Program-made: the position numbers and the translations under genes | NCBI GenBank assembly: GCA_000711775.1 | Contig: ARYC01017893.1 | Span: 1 to 64,000, forward strand | Direction of reading: 5' to 3' | Source: Oxytricha trifallax | Taxonomy: Eukaryota; Ciliophora; Spirotrichea; Sporadotrichida; Oxytrichidae | DNA: 64,000 nt | Shown: positions 1 through 12,928 of the stretch, in pieces | Position numbering within the stretch: the first letter of the stretch is position 1 | Layout of the letters: every line of letters begins with the position of its first letter | Notes under the pieces: generated by a model | Told to the model about the DNA's origin: nothing | What the model saw: only the letters and a program-made list of their open reading frames with translations | Database searches by the model: none

Positions 1-1090
1 AAGTTTCCATTAGTGGATGGTTTGGACTTAGATTTACCATCATCACTCTAGTCGTCATCGCTTAATTTATTGTCATCAACTGAAAAGTTGTCAAACTTAC
101 TCATCTTTTTCTTTTTTTTCTTTATTTTATTGGATGGGTGTTGCTTGACATAGTAGGAGGAGATTGATAAGTCTATTGATAATTATTAAATGAAATTTTA
201 GTGTCTTGGTAGTTACTGTAATCGTTGTTATTTCCTCCATAATTCATATACATTTGAGAGTGACTTGCTATTTTTAAGGTTGAACTTGTTGTGGTTAAAT
301 AAATAAAGTCTGTTTTTTGCATCCTCATCTGAATCATTAAAAAAATCAACGGTTTTTGCAATCGGTTTCTTCAAAGAAATTGGCTTTATAAATTAATTTT
401 TGTGGTTAAAAACTCCAGAGATGATTTGTTATAAAACTTTGAACTGTCCTAATAGACGAAAGATCGATCAATACCAAATATGATTTGTATAAATAATGCT
501 TCTCTCCAATTCCACATGGCTTTCACAATCTTCAACTTTAAAAGCTTCTTCTTCCTCTTATTTTCTGCTTTCTATCTCTTCTTTCTTTTTGCTTCTTTAA
601 TCAAACATTTAATCTCTATTTTAATCACATAAAACTGATCCTAAGTTCAAATTCTTAAAAATATCCTCAACTGAAGTATCCCCAGCTGGCACAATTTTAT
701 TTTCCAATTCTTCATTTTAAGGTGATCAGAATTGGTTTAACTTTAGTTTTGACATTCACTGTTGATTGAAAGTTTATGGAATTTTTATTGGAAAAATACC
801 ACTGTTATATTCACCTTGTCTTGGTGGAGATGTCTGATTGTATTCACTTTATATGGCGCTTGGTGGTATAATGTTTTCGATTATATTGTAGTCACTCTTT
901 CTGGTTCAGATCAATCTTATTGTAATCGCTCTATCTGGGTTGATTATTAATTGCATCGTTGTTATTGGTGTTATTATATAAGTTGTCATCGTTAGTTTGA
1001 TTATAGTTTTACCCATTTCCATTTTTATTATATTGCTAATCATACTTGTTAGTATTGTTGGCATAGTTATTGTACTAATTTGCGCAAAGA
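1..1090 (-). pseudogene. Broken Q/N- and acid-rich gene, partial at left edge
   Basis: I do not recognise this gene. On the minus strand, with TAA/TAG as Gln, successive stretches look coding: an N/Y/Q-rich part (about 1090-890), a middle part beginning NEELENKIVPAG with a charged EEEEAFKVEDC segment (about 720-490), then DFFNDSDEDAKN and an N/Y-rich part with MNYGGNNNDYSNYQ (about 290-190), and an acidic end MSKFDNFSVDDNKLSDDD (104-50) that runs off the window. An in-frame TGA lies at 468-470. The frame shifts at A-runs near 320 and near 115. Low-complexity tails like these are common in trafficking adaptors and RNA-binding proteins, but no folded domain is visible. Confidence 0.5.
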
Positions 1091-2080
1091 TTTTAGTTAT
1101 CTATAATTTATAAATAAGATTTAGATTTAAAGAAATAAATGAAATCGATGAAAGCCCCTAACAGAAGTTGTGCTTGGATATTCACAATCATTTCCCAGAA
1201 TTTTGCGACGATAAACTATATGTGTAAAATAAAATAAAATAAAGAAAATAATCAACTTTAGAAAAGAGTAAATCCTGCAAACTAGCTTGGGGGAAACTAA
1301 AAACAATTCTATAAACAAGCTGTGCCTTAATAAGCTAAGTTATAAAATAACCAAGTCTTAAACAATTTGCTCTACTAATTTTTTACAAGATGGTAAAATG
1401 AATATCGGAGATTAATTTTAGAAGATCAGTATACGCTAGAACTCTATTGGGAATTTGATTAATACGCTAATTGAAATAGCAATAATTAAATTAAAACTGA
1501 GTAATGAATTTTATAAAATAATCCATTAATTAAATGAGAATATTGTAAAATTTAGGTAAACAATATATAAAGAGATTTCAAAACAAAAATAAAACAATTT
1601 CTCAAAATAAACATATGACAACTGTAAAGAGCTCATATCAATCTATATACATTTTATTAAAATTAATTTTAATTAATTATTGTTATTATATTAAAAACTT
1701 TTCTTATTAGCTTAAAGTCTATTAGTATCAAATCCTTTTTTCCTTATTTGTTTTGTTTATGGATTTTTATAGTTTAAAGTTGGTTAGCCCCTGAGAAAAA
1801 TTTTAATGGCCGAATTTTAAGAGCAAATTGTTAATAGATTAGACAATTTCCTGTCCTTACTTACCTTTTCGGTCACTAATGAAGCCTTTTAAAGATGGGG
1901 GTTACAAGTTTTGAGGAAGAAACAGCAACTACTGGTCAGACAAATACAGCAATCTGCCCATCTCAAAATCTATTCGTAAGGAAAATTGTTTTATTATAAA
2001 TCGTATAGAATATAGTGATTTAGATAAATAAAATAATAATAATTACAATCAAATTAGAATAATAATAATAATCATATTTA
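1091..2080. other. AT-rich stretch, no gene recognised
   Basis: About 1 kb of AT-rich sequence. Short open frames exist on both strands, but none shows the Q/N-rich ciliate coding style or a motif I can name. Confidence 0.4.
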
Positions 2081-4620
2081 ATGCAGTAATTTGGCAAACA
2101 ACAGAAGACCTAACTATTAAGGGTTATAACTAATAAATTTGAGGGTATTATAAGGAAGAGTGGTACAATAAATTCAATTCAAAGTTAATAATATTTTCAG
2201 TTAGTAGTAATATATTTATTAGAAATAATTAGGAGAGATATTTTATACTAAATGACTTAAATTTTTGGTAACAATTTAATTTTATGAAATACTGCACTTT
2301 ATTTATACAAATAAGTTATCTGAGAATAAAAAAGGTAGCAGCAGTGGATAAAAATCTTAAATAAAGCCAAATAAATGAAATCAATTTTAATCTAAATTAC
2401 TTAAAACCACCAGCAACACTACAAAGGAAGTTCCCCTTCAACCTGCAATAAATCATTAAAATTTAATATAGCAACTAAACCTAATGAAGAATTTCACAAA
2501 TATTCAGTTTAACTAGAAACCATAATCTTAAAAAATTTAAATTCAACAGCTAATGTTATGAATTATGGAACTTTAGAAGTAAGATTTTGTTATTTATACT
2601 ATCTTTATCAATTTTATTGTAAAATAGGGGGAATTTTATAGAGTAAATAAACAAAAAACTATTGCTAGTATTCTTTCTAGCTTATTCTTGAGTCTGCTAA
2701 GCATTATGCTAGAACAAAAATTTAGGGAATATATAAACTACAAGAACTTATTTAAATAAATCAGATTTTTATTAAAAATTTTATTTGTTATAGTTTTTTT
2801 TTAATAATTTTTTTAAAAATAAATAAAATAATTGTATTAAGTACTTAGAGGTTTTAAACGATAATCATCGCAAAGTTTAATATAACTGTCTTATACTTAA
2901 GAAATAAGTTAGATAAATAATATTTATCTTAGAAAATAATATAAGTAAAAATTATAATAAATTTATTTGATTTAGTTTCGATAATTTGAAAAGAAAAGGA
3001 GAAGATAAAAGGCGAATGTAAATTTTAATAATTAAATTAAATCTTATTAATAGTTAAAAGAAGACCATAGCAGATAGCAGCCGAACTTAAACAAACAAAT
3101 TCTTTGAAAGAAAAAACATTAAGCAACAGATACTCAAACAATGGGATTAGAAACTGAAGGAAAGGAGTTCTTACAGAAAAAAAATCCACAAAAAACTCAC
3201 CGGATGTCCTTTTAAAAAAAATGACTTAAATTATGCAAAAAATCAAGGATTATAACGAAATGTTACTGTTTTAATACATTCCTATGAATCAACCTACATC
3301 TTAGAGAAGTAAAATAACTGATATTGTACTAATTCTCCCAATAAAAGTATATAAAACAGTTAATAAAAACAAATTTAAGAATGTACATGTAGATGTGAAT
3401 CAGATCCGAAACTCAAAATTAAAGCAATAGTGTAGATTTGCAATAGCAAAATAAGTCACTCTCAATCGGTATCTAAGACTTTGTAAATCATAGTTCTTTA
3501 AAAATGAACACTTCAGTTCTTTAAAATATAAAACCCCATAGATCAATTAAGAAGCGAGGATAGGAGTTAAGAACAATTAAATTAAGAATTAATTATTATT
3601 GGCATATAATTTAATGTTTGGGCTAATTATTAAAACTATTGGCTCGATTAATTGTCCTTAAAAAATAATCCAATCAGGGTGTGTTAATTTTAGCCTAATT
3701 ATTTATATTATTAGCCAATAATAATTAATTTTTAATCTAATTGTTCTTAACTCCTATCCCCGCTTCTTAATTGATCTATGGGGTTTTACCTGAGTAGGAA
3801 TAAGTGTAGTTTTTGGAAGGCTTTCAAAATTCTCAGAAATAAGATTCGATAAGCAATTCTAATAATTAAGAGTTGAATGATGAACCAATTATTGATTTGA
3901 ATAAAAAGGACTTTGAGTTAATGAAATAATAAACTAAATAAGATAAAAGCGTTCTCTTACTTTAGAAACTCCTAAATAATTACATTTCAAGCTGTTTCTA
4001 ACTCTCCCACAGAACAGATTAAGATTGTTAAAAATAATAAGCAATAAAAATGTTAATAAGAGTTTCCAGATTTTGAAATTTTAAGTAGGCAATCAGATTA
4101 GGTCAAGTTTAATACCATATGCATCTCCCAAAAATCAAGAATCTGTACCCGCAAATCACTAACTCTTTTCAAATTTATAACAGTTCAATTAATCTTAGAG
4201 CAAATTGAATTAGTCTGCGACTTCGCCTTCTGTTAATTACGAATTCTCTAGCGAGGCTATAATTTCTAGTTAGAATTAATAGTCTAACTAGCAATGTTAG
4301 AAAATATTAAAAACTTCTATAAAAAGCAATTATAAGCTCGAGCAGCCAACAGCTCAAAAGTTAATTCAGCCTCTACGACCACACAATTAAATATAAAATA
4401 CAAAATTCCCTATCACAGCCACAAAAACAGCAGCTATGCAATTAAACACCTCTGTTGTTACATGTTAGTTGATTAGTAACTGTTGATTACCCAGAACCTG
4501 TGATACCTTGGATAATATTGCAATCTTGAGTTTACAGCTTGCTTTAAGCGGAGATTCTACCATATCTTGTTATTATTCTAATTTTAAAAAACTTCTACAT
4601 TTAATTCCTTTTTAAAACAC
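2080..4620 (+). pseudogene. Broken gene of unknown function, split by a MITE
   Basis: Coding-like sequence appears in three blocks: about 2320-2575 (GSSSGQKSQIKPNK), 3060-3528 (about 155 codons with one in-frame TGA, containing YNEMLLFQYIPMNQ and RFAIAKQVTLNRYLRL), and 3789-4620 (NDEPIIDLNKKDFELM, then a shifted frame with CQQEFPDFEILSRQSDQVKF and a Q/S/T-rich stretch). Many TAA and TAG codons fall at glutamine positions. The second and third blocks are separated exactly by the palindromic element at 3529-3788, so the insertion probably landed in the gene. No domain is recognised. At least one in-frame TGA and two frame changes make it a pseudogene. Confidence 0.45.
3529..3788. mobile_element. 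Palindromic MITE with AAACCCC ends and TA flanks
   Basis: The two ends are inverted copies: AAACCCCATAGATCAATTAA at the left and its complement at the right, flanked on both sides by TA. The inverted similarity continues imperfectly for about 110 bases per side (a GCGAGGATAGGAGTTAAGAA block and a TAATTATTATTGGC block), leaving a short centre. At about 260 bp with no coding capacity it fits a non-autonomous DNA transposon. TA flanks are typical of Tc1/mariner-type insertions. Confidence 0.65.
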
Positions 4621-4779
4621 ACCAAATTATTCATACAAATCAGTGATAAATTATATTTTAATAAAATAGGCAAAATAAATGTGAATAATTTACAATCAAA
4701 ATAACTGTATATTAAATTTATAAAATATATCATATTAATTCTAAGAACTTCATGTACGAATCTAGACTGATTATCACTC

Positions 4780-5660
4780 TAGTGTCTAGGTTTTTTAACT
4801 AAGAAAGCATGTCACCTAAGGCGTCATACTCAAGTTTTTGTCTTAACTTTATTGGGTTTATTGTATCATACTTTGGAGAGTCAACTTCAAATGCTTATTG
4901 AGAAGTGTGGTACATGTGATGAGCAAATAACTTAATTTTACATCTGGGGTTTTACTTTTGTAAAAGGCGTGTAATTGGTCGTTACTCAAGTCAAGCTCCA
5001 AAGTTTACTGATTATGCACGTTATTATATTAGTACTATAAAATGTGATTGATTATGTTCAAAATTTTAATTGCTCCATTAAGTATGTCAAGAAGCTTGGC
5101 GCCTAATCCTACAGACATATTAGATATACTTATATTTGTAGCATTTTATTACTTGATCAGGCTCATTCCTTTATATGAGTCGTTTCTAACTTACTTTGAT
5201 AATTTAAAGTGGTGCCATATCGTTCGTCCCTATTAGCTTATTCTTACATAACTAGTTTATTTCTTATTACTGATGCTTAATTGCTACTGTTTATAACATG
5301 AAAAACTGGACAAAGCCGATTTGGGAAGTAATTAAAAAAAAAAATTGTCATCATAGTTTTAAGTGGTCACATCGCCTAGCTACTAATTGACTTTTTGCCA
5401 CACTATCTTTTGAGAAAGTTCCTATAATTGCAATTTGGAACTTTAAATTGAACTATTTTTATTGTTTAAGTTTTGCCTCATGATGTTGTTTGCATTTTTA
5501 GTGGTGCAACTGAAAGAAATGAAGCATATTTACTTGTTGACGTTGCCATTGCTTTAACTTGGATTTTTCTTTTAAGTATTAGTGATATGATTTTTTGTAT
5601 TTGTAATGTTTATTGTGACGATAAGGCCTTATGTATTTAAGCGAAATTACTGCTGTTTTA
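4780..5660 (+). pseudogene. Remnant of a multi-span membrane protein
   Basis: On the plus strand with Gln-TAA/TAG, an open stretch from about 5045 holds hydrophobic segments suited to membrane spans: ILDILIFVAFYYLIRLI, LILTQLVYFLLLMLNCY, LFLLFKFCLMMLFAFLVV and a last one near 5560-5630 (FFVFVMFIVTIRP). Upstream (4860-5040) is a Cys-containing part whose frame is uncertain (CGTCDEQ or RYSSQAPKFTDYARYY). The frame changes and TGA codons occur, so it is not functional as it stands. I cannot name the family. A polytopic transporter or acyltransferase-like protein is possible. Confidence 0.4.
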
Positions 5661-6149
5661 AATCAAGCGAGTAGAATTTTTATTTATTACGGGTTTCTTG
5701 AAGTTTTTCTTGCTTTTTAAAACAGTCTTTTCTTAGAGACATTACTGGAGTTTTTCTTTTTACTACAGTCTAAGGAAGGTTATGCATTGATTTTTAATTA
5801 ATGATTATAGTTTATCTTTATTTAAATTTCCTGAAATTCGTTTGTTTAATAAAAAAACTAGATAAATTAAAATCAATTTTGAAAATTTTTATTGAAATCA
5901 CTCTTGAATTAAATTTGAGATTACCAAAAATAAAAATTTAAATTAATCAAAATTTAATTCTAAAATTTAATTAATACTTCATATTTTGTTTTATTTTAAT
6001 TTTATATTAATTATAATATGAATAACATTAAATAATTTATTATATTGTTTAGAAGAAGGAAACGATTAGACAGTTTCATAGTTACTACCTAGTATGTATT
6101 CAGATCTTTCTGAGGCAACCTCTTTTTAATATATCGTAGAATTCTTCTA

Positions 6150-7140
6150 TGATTTGCTTTTACTCTAACAATACGACCTAAGTAATTTATTTGGCTTATT
6201 TTTTTCACCTGTTTGCTCAATTGAGATAACCCTAAATAAAAACTACTTTATGCCCCAACATTTTCTCTTAGAAGATCTAACGCATTTTTAAGCAAGGTAC
6301 TCTTTTATTTTTACATATGATCTTTGCTCTTCATGTTGCCATTCTAGATTAATTTCCTCTATTGAATCTTCAAAACTTAGGTCTGTTTTATGAGTTTATG
6401 ACCTTCTTCTTAATTGCCATAGTTAAACACCATAGGAATTGATATCAGTATGTCTTCTACCTGTTTCTGTTTTTTACAGCTTATTACAATTTGTGGAGTA
6501 ATTGGTTTGTAAAGAAGGCATGACGTTAATTCCTTTTATATCTGATCCTTCGATTTCATCATTGTCAGAAAATACACTGATTGATTCGTTTTTCTAGCCA
6601 GAAGATAAAACTCTTAAACTTTTGCACTGTGAAAATTTACTTTTAATGGTTCAAGACTTCTCACAAAATTTTGAATGTTTAAAGATCTTAAGACCTGTTC
6701 TTAATGATTAATCTTTGATGGTTGTTAAGGTAAAATTCTCTATTCTAATTTATTATTTTGATCATTAGCAGTTACTAACATTCCATTTTTCAAGCTATTA
6801 CTTCTGAAACCTCACATTCTTACATCATCTATATACCAATTAGAATTGGGGTTTCTTCCTTCTCTAAGGCTTTGTTTCTTTATTATAGAATTTCTCCATT
6901 TTTTTCATAAGTCTGCTGGTTACTTAGAAATTTTAAGCCTCAAATAAAAGTTTATGCATATTGACTTTCATCTCTTCACTAAAACGCTTTAGTATGACAA
7001 CGAATTCTTTATTCAGATCAGAGCGCGAGCTATGGCAAATTGACCCTCTTAGAACATCTTCATAGTATAATCCAATAAAGCTAAAGCTATTTTTAGCAGA
7101 GATTTGAATTCCTCATCTATGAATAAATCCAGGACTGTTG
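6150..7140 (-). pseudogene. Broken gene of unknown function
   Basis: Minus-strand coding blocks in order: ISAKNSFSFIGLYYEDVLRG followed by EFVVILKRFSEEMKVNMHKL and LMKKMEKFYNKETKPQ (about 7115-6850), an N/Q/S-rich middle (GFRSNSLKNGMLVTANDQNN, about 6840-6600), and a long open stretch with SSGQKNESISVFSDNDEIEG, SFEDSIEEINLEWQHEEQRS and YVKIKEYLAQKCVRSS (6600-6170). An in-frame TGA precedes GFRSNS and the frame changes at least twice. Composition and Gln codons are ciliate-like. No domain recognised. Confidence 0.5.
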
Positions 7141-7299
7141 ATATATTCTTAATACTAATCGAAAGTAAAAAAAGTCAAAAACTATTTCATCGCAAAATCT
7201 TAATGTAGGTGGAGATATTTTTACTAAAGATTCCAATTAAAAACAGAGGAGTTTAAGAGGATTGAGATTATTCTTTAACTTAACTTTAAGACTGTATTT

Positions 7300-8280
7300 T
7301 TAAAGTAGCTATTTCATCACTTAAAATTATAAAACTTTTTAATTTTATAACGATTAAATTCATTATATGTTTACAATTCTAAATATTATTTGCCTTATTA
7401 TATTTAATAAAGGGATATTGAACACTAATATATTTATAGTTTTAAATGTGTACTCTTCATTTTAAAGTATGAGCATTAATGATAGCGCAAAAGAATTTAT
7501 AACTTGTATATAACCTAAATCAGGCATAGGATTATTGATAAAATAGGAAAGAAATAGTTTAAAATAAAGTAAAAGATTAACATAACTGCCATCATTTATC
7601 ATAATGTAAATTTAATTCTATTAAAAAAAGAGATAAATGAGATTATTATGGAAGAGTTTGAAAACAATGAGCTTTACAAACATTTATTATTATCTGTGCA
7701 CATTTTTAATTTAATTTACTATTTAAACTCCTAAATCGATTGTAATTTAAGGGAGATATAGTGGTTGTAATGATTAGTGTGATTTATATGTGAATTTATC
7801 TATTTACATTTTATTTATGTTTTTATATCGTAATTAAGAGTGCGCTCATTGAATACTCTAAAATCTAAAAATTAGAGAAAAATAAATTTTAGATTAGCTA
7901 TGAGTAATAAGTACATGCAAATTAACCATATTTAATCAATTTAAATTATAAAAATAAAATTTACTTACTTTATGTTGAATAACATCAATAAGCTACAGAT
8001 GTAAGAGAGATTGTGAACTTATCTGAGTGTTAATTATTCCATTTTAATTGAAATAATGAAAAATCAAAATTTATTACAGTACTTTATTAATTTCAACAAT
8101 TTCTAAATATGAAAGATATTTTATAAATAATAACAACATCTAATATTATTATAAGTATATCAACAACTCTTTCCTTATGCTAAAATATCAATATGTTTGG
8201 GAAAGTTCTCTAAGTATCTATGATAATTTCCTAATTAAGTTTACTCAAGTTTTTAATTAATTTTCTATATAGATGTGGCA
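7300..8280. other. AT-rich stretch, no gene recognised
   Basis: Very AT-rich sequence without a sustained TGA-free frame of coding character on either strand. Confidence 0.4.
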
Positions 8281-10150
8281 GCTAACTTTCTTAAACTTAT
8301 ATTACTTAAAATTCTATTCAATTTTCCAATAATATTTAATTTTCTATGACGATTAGTAATATCTTTTTCTAATTCTTATCTTTTATAGCCTTTTTGAATT
8401 TTAAAAAATTAATTTATTCAGTCATTGTTGTTTATGATATTATTATTATTTTTAAATATTCCTTTGCTTAATATAATTACGTGGATCATTTATTGTGATC
8501 TAGGTTTTATTTTTTCTTTAACTAAATTTATTTGGAATTTCAGACTTCATAGTGATTAGTTCTGGATCATTTTTTTTATAATCCTTAAAAGTTTCTCCCT
8601 TTATAGATTAAGTATATATAATATTCTTATTTTCTTAATAATCTGATTTTCTATTTGCAGGATTAGTTGAATTTCCTAAGTTTGAAGTTATTTTCATAGT
8701 TTTTAGGTCATCTATTTTGTATTATTAAAGTTAACAGAGTTGAGTTTCTGTTAAACTTTTGAATTTTAAATTACAAAACTGTTGTAGCCTTAGTTGCTAG
8801 TTATCTTTACAAATTCTAGTTTTGCTATTAAGACATAATTTTAAGTCCTAAAATTTCATTTTTAGAGGTTAAATACCCTTTCTGCTCAAAGTTTTTCTTA
8901 AAGTTAACAAGTTTCCTAAGAGTTTAGTATTTTTATCTTCTTGTCTCTCATGTTAAGATACTAAAGTTAATGAGTCATACCAAAGACTAGAGATATCTCA
9001 ATTTGCTTGGTGTTGATTCTTATTTTAAGGCAATTTTTCATTTTATCAGGTGTTTAAAACAGCTGAGATAAAAAAATATTATCTTTCTACCTCAATAACT
9101 TAACATTCTAGGCTTATTTTTCACTTTTTCTTGTTTCAAAATAATTTGGTTCAATTTAAGCAGAGAGTTTTGCCCAAAAGCACTTATTCATCATTAATAT
9201 TTTAGAAATAATGCTTCTCTAATAGACTCATTAGTAGCTTCACATGTTTTAGTTTTAGAATTGTCTCTTGCTAGGGTTTACAAACTATTTTGTTTCTTTT
9301 CGTATTAATAAGAGAATAGGGACTGGTAGAGCTGGACTGTTATGACTAGGGTTATTATTTCAGAGTTTCATCGACTAATTTAAAAAGAAATTCAATCTTT
9401 TTGAGTTTTTCATTTGGACAAATATTGGTTACATTTAAATATGGTACATTTTGTTAAACTTGCTGAAGTTGGAGCTAATCTTCAAAGATGATCCTTTTAC
9501 AGATATTGAATTATTAATATAAGTTTAATCTATAACTTGATCACCTTAGCCCGAATCTGTTTTCATTTTTAATTTTCTGACGGCAGAACTACTATCATTT
9601 TATTATACCTAAGTGAAACTGACTATCAATTTGCTACAATTACTTTATTTGATAATTTTAATTTATTACAGCAGGCTGTTTTGTTAGTATAGGCGAGAAG
9701 AAACTTAGCAATTACGATTACTTTAGTTGTAAAATGAAAAGGAAGTTAACTTTAGGATTAAAGAATGTTAATCTCAATCCCAACACCTACTCTGGCTGCA
9801 TTTACTGATTTTAACACTCTCTGATTAATTGCACAAACAGAGTTGTTATTTAGCTAACCAATTGCATGATTGAAACTCTAATTATTATTATTAGATTTGC
9901 CAGATTATGATTGTTTTACGAAGGACTTTGAGTAGCTACCGATGAGCCAGAGGATTTTGCTGATCTAGATTGAGAATTTTTATTTTTGTTAGGTCAGGAA
10001 TAATTTAAAGAAGGCTGTTGCAAAAAACTAATGACTCCTTTTGATGTTTGTTTCCCCTGTCGTTTTGTAAACAGAAGCTTCACTAAGCAAATTATTAGAT
10101 TTAACGTGGCTTTGTTATAATTAATGACTTCCAGCGCTTGCGTCATTACA
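8280..10150 (-). pseudogene. Broken Q/N/S-rich gene, unknown
   Basis: The best part is a TGA-free minus-strand run of about 190 codons (8995-8425) with SLWYDSLTLVSQHERQEDKN, LRLQQFCNLKFKSLTETQL and NLGNSTNPANRKSDYQENKN. Upstream pieces (10140-9850) are S/N/Q-rich (SARSAKSSGSSVATQSPSQ-like and AGSHQLQQSHVKSNNLLSEA) in different frames. TGA codons at both ends of the main run and frame changes upstream indicate decay, or many short introns that I cannot resolve. No domain seen. Confidence 0.4.
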
Positions 10151-10855
10151 ATTTAATATTTTTAAAGCTATATATTTACTAAGATATTAGGAAAGAAAAA
10201 AAAAATAAGGTTTAGTTTAATTAAGATGAAATTATTCTAATAATTAAAAGAAATAGTTCAATCATTAAAATATGGAATTATTGCAAATGAATTATTATTT
10301 CAAACTTTTTTTGGGTTGGGGTGATTTATAAGAAAGCCTAATGACCGAATTATTTATATTGAAATGAGTGCTTTTAACGGAACTACTGTTAAAATTAGTT
10401 GATTAATAATTTTATTGAGAAGTCTAGTGTTGTGATCAGTGGATTAGATTGATAGTTGGTTACGAAGTTTTCTGCACTAGTTGATTCATATTTAAATTAT
10501 ACTTTTTTTATTCAAAAAGGTTTTAATATTCCCTAACAATAAATGATAATTAATAATTAATGGTATTTTTTTGAATCAATATTAATAGTGGCTTAGTGTT
10601 GAAGAGACTTCATTGGAAATATTTTAACATTTTAGTTAAATACTATTATAAATTGTGAGATTAGTAATACCACAACTTAATTTCTACTATTTAATTTGAA
10701 TAGGTATATATATATATATATTTTTCTAATTAATTATTACTAAATTCTTCTTAATCTTCACTTAACAAAGAAAACTCTATAAATTGTTAATTTTCTGGCT
10801 GCAATTGCAAATCAGATATATAGAAAAATTAAAATAAATTAATATATTAATAACA

Positions 10856-11495
10856 ATGGACTACAACCTTTGAACATTCAAAGCAGTAGTAATAGGAGTC
10901 TAAAGTATTGGCAAAACCCTCATAATCAGTCAAAAATATTTGGCTAACTACCAAAGAACAATAAAACGCAAGGTTTAGATTTTTAAACAATGAAGTTTAC
11001 AGATGAAGCAAGCGGAAAGAAAGACAATTTTTGATTTTTGATACTGTAGAGAGGAGAAATATCAAGCTTTCACTGCTCTGTACTTTAAAAGTGTTAGGAT
11101 ATTTGGGAGACCCATAACTAGGGAATTTATAGTCTAAATCTTTTTTATATAAAAAATTTAAGGTTAAAGGCTCAAAAGAGAAAGTTACAACAAATTTTTA
11201 AAATGGTTTTGAGACGCCTTGGATTTGACTGAACAAGATTGCTGTTTTATGTTGTTGGCAAATAAATGGGATTATGACAGTAAAAACGAGCAAGAAAGAC
11301 TAAAAGTTAAGGGTGAAGCAGTCAATAAAAGTTTTTAAGAGACAGGTTTTTAATCAGGAAGGTATAGATTTTGCAAAAACACATAATTTACCATTTTTAG
11401 AGGTGTCTGCAGTTATGGCTAATTATATAGTTGAAGCCTTTTCACATATAGATTTTTATATTATTGAAACATACCTGGGGAATATATAAAATCAG
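10856..11495 (+). pseudogene. Rab-family small GTPase pseudogene
   Basis: The order of Rab motifs is preserved. It starts ATG at 10856 (MDYNL, then a TGA). The P-loop is VVIGVQSIGKT, the switch I region follows as TQGLDFQTMKF, and switch II is degenerate (LIFDTV, then KYQAFTALYFKSV, where Rabs have WDTAGQE(R/K)Y). The G4 motif is LLANKWDYDSKN (NKxD kept) and G5 is FAKTHNLPFLEVSAVMANYI. Length is close to a normal Rab of about 200 residues. In-frame TGA codons and several frame changes make it non-functional. I see no terminal cysteine motif. Rabs direct vesicle trafficking, and ciliates have many. Confidence 0.75.
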
Positions 11496-11499
11496 AGAA

Positions 11500-12710
11500 A
11501 CCGGAGTGGTGTTTAAGCTCAATGATTTTATTCACCTTTGAATATTCAAAATAAATATAATTCTTTTATATTTAGTTTTTTATAGTTATTACTTAATAAT
11601 TATAAAAAATTTTAAATAATATATTAATTATTTTAATAAGTTAATTAAACTGTAAAAAAGTAAATTTGAGTGCAGTCTGTCTTGCAGGTGAGATATCTTA
11701 GTGATGATATAGAGCAGTTGGTGTTGTTGATAAATAATACTTAATTAGTAATTACACACTTATTAAGAAATTAAGAAATAGCTATTTATTTATGTGATAG
11801 AAGAAGCTTTGTTTAAATGTTTAATGAGTTAATAAGTTAATATTTATTTCAGCAAAAACATGTTTTTAATATTGTTTAGCAATTGCTTTATTTGTTCTTA
11901 AAAGTTTTGAATCTATCATTCTTACAAACTAATTTACTAAAAAAGACTTTTATTAATTTAATTTATGAATTTAAAATTTTAATGTAAATTATTGATAATG
12001 ATGATGATTTAGGGGTGTAACTAGGTTTGCTACCAGACAACTAGAAATACTTAATCAACGACTACCAGTCTTTCAAAAATTAGAAACAATGTCTGAAAAT
12101 ACTAATCACATTTATAGCTATAAAATACTAGCTTGTGACGAATTTTTTGTAATTAATCATTACTTTAATTTATGCTTTAATTATAGAACCAAGTATGATT
12201 CATGATGGAGTGCGGCAAATAGTGTAGTTTGTTGTTGATTTATCTAAGAGATAAATTGACGTATTGGTTTAAAGTTCTCTGCCTAGTCTGTTGCATAAGC
12301 AATCATCCTATAAAATTATAATTAATTACAATGATTAAGTAAGTAATTATTGTCATTATTCAAATAACATTGAGCAACCACAATCAACAACCAAAACTTA
12401 ACACGTAAACATCATATTAAAACAATAGCATTATAAATTCTTTCTAGTTCATTGAAGATAACAAAGATGAAATAACACTTTCTCATTATAAATAAAAACT
12501 TTAATTTTTAAATTAAACTAATATTGAACAGAGAGATAAGTTGATTATCGAGTAAATTGCGAAAGACTAGCATTAATAATTTTAATTTATTTTTTTCAAA
12601 AGAAATACTGCTTAATATTTATTATATATTTAGATTATAAAATAAAATAATGATTGGTATTTCTCATTATTCAAGCTAATGACAGGTGGAGAGTAAAATT
12701 ACACAACACT
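11500..12710. other. Mostly non-coding; possible short exon at 12087
   Basis: AT-rich. A short open frame from ATG at 12087 (MSENTNHIYSYKILACDEFF) runs about 39 codons to TGA and could be a first exon. Nothing else is supported. Confidence 0.3.
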
Positions 12711-12928
12711 GATTCTACATCTATTCCATAACTTCCCTAACAAGAGAGTAAAAGTAATCTGGAGAATCCTATTTACACTAGAAGTTAATATACAAATCAA
12801 AGAAGCAAGTTGTTCTAATGACAAGCAAATTAACCCAGAATATTAGTGAAAAACCCCAGTTATTAATTAATAAAAATTAAAACTGTAAAACGTTAAGAAA
12901 ATTCTCTAATATTTTAAGACAGAAAAGT

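Noticed and set aside
762-950. Plus-strand 62-codon frame rich in W, F and Y
   Set aside because: It is the shadow of the minus-strand N/Q-rich coding sequence of the gene at 1-1090.
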